64,000 nt of DNA, taken from the NCBI GenBank assembly GCA_902702965.1, contig CACRXP010000189.1:936447-1000446 (forward strand). The letters run 5' to 3'. Each line of letters begins with the position of its first letter. Positions within the stretch are counted from its first letter, which is position 1. Of this stretch, positions 55,645 to 64,000 are shown in pieces. The notes under the pieces are model-generated. The model was not told the origin of the DNA. It was given only the letters and a program-made list of their open reading frames with translations, and made no database searches. Made by a program: the position numbers and the translations under genes. The DNA is from Spirometra erinaceieuropaei. Lineage: Eukaryota > Platyhelminthes > Cestoda > Diphyllobothriidea > Diphyllobothriidae.

Positions 55645-57644
55645 AGAAAACGCTGAATTATCAAATATCAAACACTCATACGCCGTATCCGAGTCGTCCA
55701 GAATTTGAGATTAGGTGGATTAAGGGCGTTAGCGCATGGAAGCAGCTTTTCCTGTTTATCGAAAATTCTGTCATCACAAATCTTCTAGGAAGTAAGTGTA
55801 ACAGCATCATTTAGTGTCTTTGTCAGCCAAATGTTCGCTTAATCACTAGGCATAATGCGTAGGCAGTATGTAATTCATGTTAGGTTGGACGACAGGCACG
55901 GAACCTGGGATTAGCTTTCCTTCGTAGTGAAGGGAGACGAGAGGGGGTTTTGACGAATATGCGAGCGGCGTAAGCTAGCAAATGACTGGTCCGTTGATGG
56001 GGTGGACTGTCTGCTATCGCCGAGGGCTAGTCGTTTGGCGTTCGGTTCTTCCATATCATGCGTTCTGGCGAATTCGTGATGTACAGAAGTGCCCAGTGAA
56101 ATGTACTCCCTTGAAAGACCGCTCGGGTATTTTGTTAGGAGCGTGGTAGTGACCACCTTTAATTGAATACCTAGGAATCCATGGCGGTAATCCCATTGGA
56201 GACCAGAATGTTTATTACTTATTTCGGCTAGTACAAAGTCGCCCACCAATAAAGTTAATGGTTACGCAAGACTCGTTCGTGGAAGCCTACGGTAAGATCC
56301 GTCTCGCTATCGCTCCTAATGTGCAAAGTAGTTGGCCTGTAACAGCGGCAGGCGACGATATGTACTGAGTCTGTGTCAAATGTAGGCTCCATCCCCGCAT
56401 GAATTTCAAGATGTGGTTTCAGAAACGCCATCTATGTTGGTCATCGTAAAAACAACTTTCAGTCCCCGTCTACGGTCGATTTTCCGCATTCCAGCTTCTG
56501 ACTCTGACAAAGACTCATTTTATGCCCATAGTAGGTGAATAAACAATAAACGAATTCCGACGTGATCCAGAGCAGTTCGTCATTCCGTAACTCCCAAAAC
56601 TAGTCGGGAGGAAGTGCTGAAAAAACCCACTCGGCAAACTATGGAATCGGAAGTGTTTTATGCTCGGTACAAAATGTAAGCGAGAGTAAACAGCAGAATT
56701 TATTGACACTAAAGAAGTTGTGACTGTTATCAAATGCTTTCTGTCGGCTCATAAAATGCACGTCGAGTAATTCTTAGTGATCGTAGAGAAATTCGATATG
56801 AGATCTGCAGGGTCGCAGTCCGGAACATGAAGTTTGCGAAGCTTGTGAATAAAATTGTAACGGAATTCCAAGGAAAGATCACGTTTACCTTACAGTCTGG
56901 TCGTTTGTACAGATCCGAATTCTCTCTCAGAATGCAGGCTCCTTCCAAATAGTTCAGTAGGTTTGCTGCACTACAGATGCGCCGGCCAACAACGCGGGTC
57001 GGACTGGCTGGCTGCAGTACAGGGCGCGCACAAACCTATGATTAGTGTCGTTAATGTGTATGACATGCCTAAGATTCAGGCCTTTACGGCGCGTGAGCAA
57101 TTGGGATCGCTCCTACCAAAAGCCAAACGACATGCTCAGGACATCAATTGGGGTATGGGATAGGGGAGAGAGAGCAAGGGTGAAACTGAGAAATCCATCC
57201 TCACCGCAAATCTGCGCGTCCTTCACGGATAATATATCTGATGCGCTTAAGTCTGTACTGACACGCGCAAAGTCCTGGTTTAGAAGGCTACTCACTGGCG
57301 AGGTAGGTTGGCTTCTGCAGTATTCATCCGTATTTGAGACCTGAGCGGCTCCTAACAAAGTCTGACAGGTCGCAGATCGTGCGTGGCACGCGAAGACTAA
57401 CTGTCTAGCTTCATCAGTCACCGCGCCCGAGCCAATCTCCGACCGCTTGTCATCGGACCAAGGCGGGTTAGAAGGAAGATGGACTGCTACACACACTACA
57501 CAGGTTTGTCTCATTAAAAACTAATTTCCGCACAGGTTACCGATGCGGCGCATTCTCCATTTGACGTCGTCGATTGAAACGGCTAGACTATAATTTTATC
57601 CGGGGCTGCCGTAACGAAACTTGCAAGTTTTGGAGTTACTTGAT
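55645..57644. other. Unassigned interval
   Basis: Several medium open frames exist (55911-56249 minus, 112 codons; 56515-56948 minus in two frames; 57113-57514 minus, 133 codons) but none shows a domain I recognise. 57320-57420 carries the minor repeat shared with 29030-29170. Confidence 0.35.
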
Positions 57645-57725
57645 ACTATACTGGCAGCACAGGAACTATCTAAAAGCCCAGACACGTGTTTCGCCGATAT
57701 ACTGCCGCTGCATGGCATAACTTTA
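57645..57725 (-). repeat. G-family repeat, copy 3
   Basis: Minus strand ATATCGGCGAAACACGTGTC and TGGGCTTTTAGATAGTTCC, as at 11955 and 14430. Confidence 0.6.
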
Positions 57726-57799
57726 AGGGGTTCGGATTACCAGTTGGTCTTCCTCCATTCCCCGTGTGCTTTCCCTTAGATACTCCAGTTTAGGCATTG

Positions 57800-57941
57800 C
57801 TGTTTTAAGGTAGTATCTGTGCTGTCAGTATAATATCCTCTAACCCCACTACTATACTACTACCTCTGACGATGGACTCCTGTACTATCTGAAAACTCAG
57901 GATAATAAACGAAGTGTTCAGGTGCTCGGCTCTTCTTCTTC
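57800..57941 (+). mobile_element. PLE-1 3' end
   Basis: Only the ribozyme region and tail remain: CTGACGA (57866-57872), GGACTC stem strand, GAAA (57891-57894), then CTCAGGATAATAAACG and CTCTTCTTCTTC. Confidence 0.6.
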
Positions 57942-58164
57942 AAATACTACTAGCTGTCTGTTGGCATTTTAATTAATGTTACGCGGTTTTCCGCAATGGC
58001 TGATCGACTTCGGTCTGAATCTTTATGACAAATTTCGGTTTCCGCCGAAAAAACCGGTTAATTTCTGGGGAAATTATAAGAAAACGTAATCGTATGTGTT
58101 GAATAATCTTGCTGTTTATGCATTTTTCTACAATTTGACACATATTCCCTGCACTTGTCAACTG

Positions 58165-58830
58165 CCCGGCTCGGGCAGTGACCGGCGCCTGGGAATGGGA
58201 AAGGAGTGTAAGGTTGACGACTCAGCGCATTTGCTTCAAAATAACCAATTTTATGCGCTTGAATCTATCACTGTGCGCTAAAATCCGTAGCCTGGAAGGT
58301 TGCCAACTGATGCGATAACTTGGACCTCGCGGTCTGCCCAGCGTTGAGTGTGACTGTGTGGAGTGGCCAGCTGATGGTCTGAGAGTCAGGCTGCAATGGC
58401 TCCTTCTTAATGTGGCCTTTATGGCACTCCCGATCCTTAGGATTTGAGCCGGCTGTGGCGGCACACCTAGGTGCGACCTCGGCCGTGCCAGCCTCCATTA
58501 TTTGTTGTTGTTGGAAACAAACCTGGTTATATGCTGGGTGGTCCAGGGGATGCGGAGTGGCGCGCCAAAGTGCGGTCTCGACCGTGCCATCCACCTGCGC
58601 CAGCCCCCACCTTCCGTCTTCTTGACTATGTCTTGACATCGGGTCCATGTAGAGAAGGAGAGAGTGCGGTAGATGCTGTCCAAGTCTTTTATCACTATCA
58701 ACTAAATCTCGCGCAAATCACCGTGCCTGCTTCGCCTTGATGTGGAGCACACGATAGACATTGTCAGCAACGACGACCTATCCTATAACATTTGGAAGAT
58801 TCCCACTGGCTTTCGGGAAAATTTAAGACC
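58165..58830 (+). repeat. R-family repeat, copy R6, most complete
   Basis: Blocks in order: GACTCAGCGCATTTGC, GGAAGGTTGCCAACTGATGC, GTCTGAGAGTCAGGCTGCAA, GGCACTCCCGATCCTTAGG, TTGTTGTTGTTGGAAACAAA, GGCGCGCCAAAGTGCGG, CTTGACATCGGGTCCATG, GGAGCACACGATAGACATTG. About 665 bases, longer than the other copies and taken as the reference. Class unknown, no coding. Confidence 0.7.
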
Positions 58831-61084
58831 TGAAAGATAATTTGTAATCTTTTATTAGGAGACTTTCGGCGTTCAGTCTGTGACAGCTGACTTTACAAAT
58901 GTGAGACTTCTTGTTACATGCGCCTTTCGACGGAAAAGCACGCTTTACCTTCATCTTGGCTCATTCAATTCCCCTTCCCCTTGCGACAACGAGGACATAA
59001 CAAGCGTGATAAACGCAGTATATCGTCAGTGTTAACAAGAAGAACATTTGCCACGGTCGCTAAGTAACATGTTCGCGAAGAATCCACGCCCAATATAAGT
59101 TATTAGCTTCGTAATTATCAGTATTTTAGTAGTTTTGAGAACTAGACATTAATACAACTAACCCCCTAAAAACTAAAAGGCGAGGACACCAATCTTTAAT
59201 GAATAATAAAAATTGATGTTTCGAGGCGCAACGGATAAAAGCCTCCAAAAGCCCCCCTACCAAAATACACCAAAATTCACATGGCCGTAATGTTTTTACT
59301 TAACTAGGCAAAAAGCCTTTGCATGAAGACCTCGAGAAACGAAGTTCATGAGAAAACTACATAACTGGCAACGCCCTGGAAAAAAAAACGCAAGCATAGA
59401 TCGCGCACCCAATGTACAACTCTGCCCGACAAATGAGACATATTTGAAAAAATGTGGTTTTTAAAAATACCAGTAGACTAGAAATATACGTGACTAAACA
59501 TATATAAATAAATAACATGCGTGGTCATATAAAATGACACTTGCAATTAGGGTTTAGGCATACACAAACAAATTATAAAAACCAGGAATACTGGCAAAGT
59601 TCAAGATCAGCCTTACCCAGAAGAGATGAAATTCAGATTCAACTATGCTGGGTATGAGGAAATGGCTAAATAATCAGGTGAACCCTCAACTTCAAACGGA
59701 ATGCTCACAGTAACATAAAACAACCATGCTATTAAACTGAATCCGTAGGACTGGGTAACTGCAATTGAGACATTGATCATCATAGGGTTTTTTGATAACC
59801 TACGAAAAAGGCTCATTGACACACGTAGCCTTGTGATGCGTATTTTTCAGATCAAATGAAAAGTGATCGGATGTTTGCGTAAACGTAAGTGTGAGGAAGT
59901 TGTAATTCTCGCATTATGGCAGTCTCAGCTCAGCGACGTATCTATGAGGGAACTAATTTCGTGTCCACTATTAATTTATGTATTCTAAGCTACCTCAAGC
60001 ACTTTCATGGCAAACACATAAAACGTTCTAGTATATCAGCAGGAACTACCCAGTCAAAATAAGTAGTGACGGAGTCATAGTAAATTGCACGAAGGGTCTG
60101 GTTTAAGGATTTCAAAGATTCATCCATCAACACCGAAATACGCAGTGAACATTTTGCTAACGCCTTGCTGAGTAAGCAAGAATGACAGCGTCACAGGGAA
60201 AAATATATTCGACGAGATTTATGATATTGCCGTGAGCTATTTGAGGAAATGTATGAACTTTGTTAATACTCTAAAGGGAACCGTTTCCATGGAACATCGG
60301 GCTACAATGCAACCAGCACCATCATAAACTCATTTGCAGTAAAACACTGGTAGATGGCCAGCCTTTTTCCATTTTAAGAATTTCGTCAGTACTTTCGAAA
60401 AGTTCCTGGGTCAGTTATCTTTTTAACGTGACGTTCAGATTAAAACCCATTTACGCGACATTTGGTACCGTGAACCTGTTTTACTTAAAACTGTCGGAAA
60501 AGGAGGCGCCGACCCTGAGTGGGGCGCGATATCTGCTCTTTGTCTGAGTGCGTTGCGAACAAATATATATACGGAAGTTTTTGCAAAAAAGCAAATTATT
60601 TCCATTTCTTTTTTATTATTTCAATGGTCATATAATTTAGAATAATAATAATAATATATGTTAACGTGATTTTTGTTATCTAAGTAAAAATGCCTGAATT
60701 ATTTTAGTAAACGCTGTAAACAACTGTATTATCTGCCGAAACTCAAATACTGATTCCAAAATATTCTATACAAACTGCGGTTATACGATAACCACTTTAG
60801 CCATTGGTGAGCACGCATTTTCTAGAATAGGATATACACTTAGCACAAGACTTGCCATCAAGAACATCGTAAAAAGTGAAAAGTAATGCATAGCCTGTTT
60901 GGCGTCCATTTTGTTGTAACTATTTTGCGGATATCTTTAAAAAAATATCATTCGATTTCCACAAAGTCGACTTTTCTCTAATTACAGAGAAAATTAATAA
61001 GGCCTATTTTTGACAAGTGCTTATCGATATATGGCATGTAATGCCTTCCTAACAAATCTAATTTCACTTATCATGTCAGGAAAT
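58831..61084. other. Unassigned, AT-rich, apparently single-copy
   Basis: Over 2 kb without recognised repeats, long frames or RNA genes. Short AAT runs occur near 60636-60660. Confidence 0.35.
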
Positions 61085-61397
61085 AATATTTTAAGTTTCC
61101 AAATAATCATCACGTCAACATCCAAAGCCCATGATGACATTGCGGCAGTTAACGACTCGGGCGCGGACTGTCAAGTCATCAACGCTTTTATTCCTACCCT
61201 CAGCGCTGATCGCGAGAGCTGTTAATTACAGTACGCATGTGGCCCCACGGCAGCTACGTACTATAAATACTGCAGACTTTTTGCCTCCACTACCTTTATC
61301 TGCAACTGTCTCTGATGATATGTTCGAGTGACAATCCGAAACTTCAGATCAATAAACTTCTTATTCCAATGAACGCCTCTTCTTCTTCTTCTTCTTC
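61085..61397 (+). mobile_element. PLE-1 3' end with intact hammerhead core
   Basis: It begins in the last codons (GGCAGTTAACGACTCGG). TATA CTATAAATACTGCAG is at 61261, the CTGATGA core at 61312-61318, GAAA at 61338-61341, then CTTCAGATCAATAAAC, and a TCTTC tail (61377-61397). LINE-C follows closely. Confidence 0.8.
61294..61356 (+). ncRNA. Hammerhead-like motif, intact core
   Basis: CTGATGA and GAAA are both intact. TTTAT (61294-61298) can pair with ATAAA (61350-61354) to extend stem I, with TCT/AGA at its base. Stem II (GTTC..GACAATCC) is weaker than in the 1334 copy. Confidence 0.6.
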
Positions 61398-61559
61398 TGA
61401 TTGATTCGGTTCATTTGCATATTCCTCATCATTTCCATTTCGCTGAAAAGGTTGTCAAAAATCCATTATGTCGTCCGTCCTCAAGTTCTCATCCCCCTTC
61501 GCAGACGTACTTCCCTGGATTCTGGTGCTTCAAAAGAACTAGAAAAGTGGCGCAGTGTT

Positions 61560-62615
61560 TACGCATGCATATTTTTGACTACTTCTCTGCCAATTCTTCT
61601 TCATGAAAACATCCTACTACAGCTTTACTGGATGGTCTGTTTCCCGACTTGGAGACTACTCTGCGTTCTGCACTCAATTCTCTCAGTCTACTCATCTTTC
61701 GAATGAACGTGGAATGCTTCAAGGCTCCATTTTATCCCCTCACCTCCTTTCATTTCACACTGGTGATCTGTGCTAGATCAATGACTGCCTAAATGCAACG
61801 TATGCCTGCGATATGGCTGACGGAGACCCTATTAAAAACGCGACTCATCTCCACTTCATGAAGGATGGCTTGGACTCTGCTTCTGTATGGTCTTTGGACG
61901 TTTTTTCCCACTAAATTATCAGAAATCCGCCCAGTATGTGTTTCGAATGCGACCATCTCCCGTCCCCGAATTTCTTGACTTGCTCCCCATAAAGCATCAA
62001 CTTTCCGGTATCACGATGTTACACTTTTCTTAGATTGCCTATTCTCCCTTCACAATGAAGTCTTTTTTGTGAAATTCACAAACGCATTTATTAAATCTGC
62101 CGTGTAGGTTCCTGCCACATTCCTCTGCCCCCTCATGCGATTCATAGATTTCCGCACTCTCTCTCTCTCGCATTCTTCCTGCGGTAAGATGATAGTTGGT
62201 AGCCGTGCCCACAGACCCCACAATGGTACCTACTGGCTCGATTTCAGTAGCTGTGATTGCGTTCTCCTTAGGCTTCAAAATTCACGCGCGCGCTATATAA
62301 CCTGTATCAGATTCATTTTAAAGGTGCTGTTCTGGGCAGATTTGCACCGGTAACGATGACAATGAGGCTTACCCTATATCAACTTTCATTAGAAGAGGTA
62401 GTTGGCAGGCGTGCCCACATAATCCACAATTGTACCTACTGGCTTAATTTCAGTAGCTATGATAGCGTTCTCATTATGCTTCTAAATTTACGCGCGCGCT
62501 GTATTACCTGTACCAGATTCATTGTGGAGGTACTATCCTGGGCGGATCGACACCGCTAACGATGACAATGAGGCTTTCCCTACATCAACTTTCATAAGAA
62601 GAGGAAGCTTTTGCC
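61560..62615 (+). pseudogene. LINE-C, CR1/jockey-like reverse transcriptase remnant
   Basis: Fragments in shifting plus frames: ALLDGLFPDLETTLRSALNS (~61625), ERGMLQGSILSP (~61707), a degenerate CDMADGDP in the position of YADD (~61812), RMRPSPVPEFLDLLPIKHQL (~61945), then ARYITCIRF and TMRLTLYQLSLEE (~62290-62400). The order fits a CR1/jockey-type RT and its C-terminal extension. Many stops and frameshifts. The C-terminal part is tandemly duplicated (next entry). Confidence 0.6.
62185..62600 (+). repeat. Tandem duplication, period 206 bp, ~2 copies
   Basis: GTGCCC at 62205/62411 and ACGATGACAATGAGGCTT at 62353/62559 both give 206. Units share CCTACTGGCT, TTTCAGTAGCT and TTTACGCGCGCGCTGTAT-like strings, with ~15-20% divergence by eye. 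206 is not a multiple of three, so the repeat breaks the LINE frame. Confidence 0.85.
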
Positions 62616-62880
62616 TTCCTGCCGTTTCATGAAGAAGATATGGCCACTTTAAAACGTGTTTTTCGAATGCGCTTTTTCAATGCTGGTATTCCTCATGATT
62701 TTAATTGTCCTCATAGTACAACAGTATTTGACAAAGGGCAAGCAGTTGGCTGATCGAAGTCTGGATGATGTTCTACATCTGGTTACGTTGACTTTATTGC
62801 TTCGAAGTCCATCTGCGCCCCCTGGTCAACATAACAAATGCCGAGGATTTTGACCGCCAAAACAATGGGTTGATGGCAGT
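62616..62880. other. Unassigned interval
   Basis: Possibly 3' untranslated LINE-C sequence. The 65-codon frame at 62656 is hydrophobic at its start but has no other support. Confidence 0.3.
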
Positions 62881-62884
62881 GGTC

Positions 62885-62925
62885 CAGTTCAATTCAGTTC
62901 AGCTCATTTTTATTGAGAGAAGTGT
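62885..62925 (-). mobile_element. Solo CR1-like 3' end
   Basis: Minus strand: TCTCAATAAAAATGAGCTG and then AACTGAATTGAACTG, an AATAAA signal with the short 6-mer-like terminal repeat seen in CR1-type LINEs. Confidence 0.45.
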
Positions 62926-63164
62926 GGGTCTTCACCTTTGAACTCTTTATTTGTTTTCAATCAAATGAAAAATCTCAAAAAGGTATCATAAAGGTAACAA
63001 ATAATCGGAAAAGCGTCAACTCTGTAGAGATAAACAAACTGTCTCGCATGTTAATGGTACGGGCAGTAGTGCAGCGGTCGTATCGAATGCAGGGAGATAA
63101 ATAATACCCTAAGTGACAAAAGTTGCATAGGTGCCAGTAAGCGTAGGCGATGGGTTGGAGACAA

Positions 63165-64000
63165 TAAGAAATTCAATTCAAAATTTTATTGAAATAAAGT
63201 AAGTAGCGTGATAACAACGGTAGTTGTCAAGGTTACTGAGGACGGGTGGTAATTTAATGGACGGCGCTTTACAAATCTAACTTCCTCTAAAAGACCTCGA
63301 CGGAAGCAGACATATCGAAATCCGGAGGCAGAGCGTTCCAAGCTTCAAACACATCGTTAGAGAAGAAGAACTTTCGTGTGTCCAGCCTGGCCCGGTCGCA
63401 TGTAGTTTGAATGGATGACCTCGCAGATTTGTGGTGGTTGCTAACTCGAAGAATTCCCCCGGTACGAGGCTGCAGTCCTGACCGCGTATGATACGGAAGG
63501 TTTGTATCAGATCACCCAGTAACTGCCTGTAACACAAGGGAAAGAGATCCAGGTTAGCTAACCGCGTTGCATATGGTAGTGAACCCTGTCCTGTCACAAA
63601 TTTCGTCGCACGCCTTTGAACTCCTTCAAGGATGCTGAGATCTTCACGGTCCAGGGTCTCCAAGCTTGACTAGCAAATTCCAGTTACGGCCGCACAGACG
63701 TCCGAAAGACTTTGGCGAAGCAGTCTTCATCAAAGGCGGAGAAAGCCCGTTCGAAAAGGTTGAAAACTGGCATTGCAGACCTGGCTACCTTCGTGCAGTG
63801 CAGCGTGGGCTTGAGCGAGGTCGTAATCCGCACTCGCAATTCCTTCTGCAAGTCCACTTCTTGCAGTGGTATACCATTCAAGCAGTAAGCCATGTGGTTC
63901 GGAGAGTGAGCTTTGTCGACTCATAGCATATTACATTTTTTCTCGTTGAACGGCAAAAGCCAGTCCTTTGGCCACTGTTGGAGTCGGTTTAGGTTCGCCT
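63165..64000 (-). pseudogene. LINE-D, CR1-like reverse transcriptase C-terminal part, runs off the window
   Basis: Minus strand from the edge: LNRLQQWPKDWLLPFNEKKC, YCLNGIPLQEVDLQKELRV, SLKPTLHCTKVARSAMPVFN, RAFSAFDEDCFAKVFRTSVR (to ~63684). A frame change follows, then SILEGVQRRATKFVTG, ANLDLFPLCYRQLLGDLIQT (~63640-63520), FFELATTTNLRGHPFKL (~63440-63400), a second change, and RKFFFSNDVFEAWNALP (~63370-63320). Order and motifs (VQRRATK, YRQLLGDLI, LRGH, WNALP) are those of CR1-type LINE tails. The 3' UTR ends with AATAAAATTTTGAATTGAAT at about 63195-63170. Two or three frameshifts only, so this is the youngest LINE here. Confidence 0.85.

Noticed and set aside
55911..56948. DIRS- or gypsy-type reverse transcriptase on the minus strand
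   Set aside because: One peptide faintly recalled such elements, but no RT catalytic motif could be placed in order.

Overview
The window is repeat-rich eukaryotic nuclear DNA with no bacterial-style gene organisation. The reverse-transcriptase and GIY-YIG peptides, the tRNA-derived SINE tail and the long foldback elements resemble what I know from flatworm genomes. My best guess is a large-genome tapeworm of the Diphyllobothriidea (Spirometra/Schistocephalus type). This is recognition from memory, not a database result. I found no complete host gene; two stretches are weak exon candidates (4944-5242, minus; 42971-43096, plus).

Four kinds of mobile DNA account for most of the recognisable sequence. 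(1) Penelope-like elements (PLE). At least eleven 5'-truncated pieces belong to one lineage (PLE-1: 697, 23689, 30205, 30310, 31842, 45665, 46985, 51900, 54975, 57800, 61085). They carry a GIY-YIG endonuclease, then a TATA-like box, then a hammerhead-ribozyme-like fold, then a short TTC tail. A second lineage (PLE-2, 39840-40853) keeps part of the reverse transcriptase and its own GIY-YIG. A third (PLE-3, 12075-12395) keeps only the last codons and a hammerhead-like 3' region. (2) Non-LTR retrotransposons. LINE-A (22990-25240, minus) is split by a PLE. LINE-B (36480-37075, minus) is fused to another repeat. LINE-C (61560-62615, plus) and LINE-D (63165-64000, minus, running off the window) are CR1/jockey-like. 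(3) A family of about 1 kb foldback elements with long terminal inverted repeats (copies at 6201, 8784, 15108, 17024, 27088, 33592, 48957, 50710, 53068 and fragments), plus two copies of a longer, once protein-coding element (18980-20728 and 43397-45390) that shares its outermost bases. (4) tRNA-derived SINEs and smaller MITE-like families.

Layout: 1-6200 holds a PLE, two MITE-like M copies, two head-to-head SINEs and apparently single-copy DNA. 6200-9760 is foldback, a 375-bp tandem array, then foldback. 9760-18980 has foldbacks, an M copy, PLE-3 and an R repeat. 18980-25250 has the long element, LINE remnants and the PLE-in-LINE nest. 25300-33500 is GC-rich to mixed, with a sequence gap, nested foldbacks, PLE ends and R repeats. 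33500-43400 has a foldback, a MITE, LINE-B, a large inverted repeat and PLE-2 with the second gap. 43400-55650 has the second long element, PLEs, foldbacks and a SINE. 55650-64000 is mostly unassigned AT-rich DNA, then a PLE and two LINEs.

The genes do not form a host pathway. What can be read is insertion history: PLE into LINE-A, PLE into an R repeat with an 11-base target duplication, foldback into foldback, and R joined to LINE-B. The most interesting functional signal is the repeated TATA / hammerhead / TTC-tail module at PLE 3' ends.
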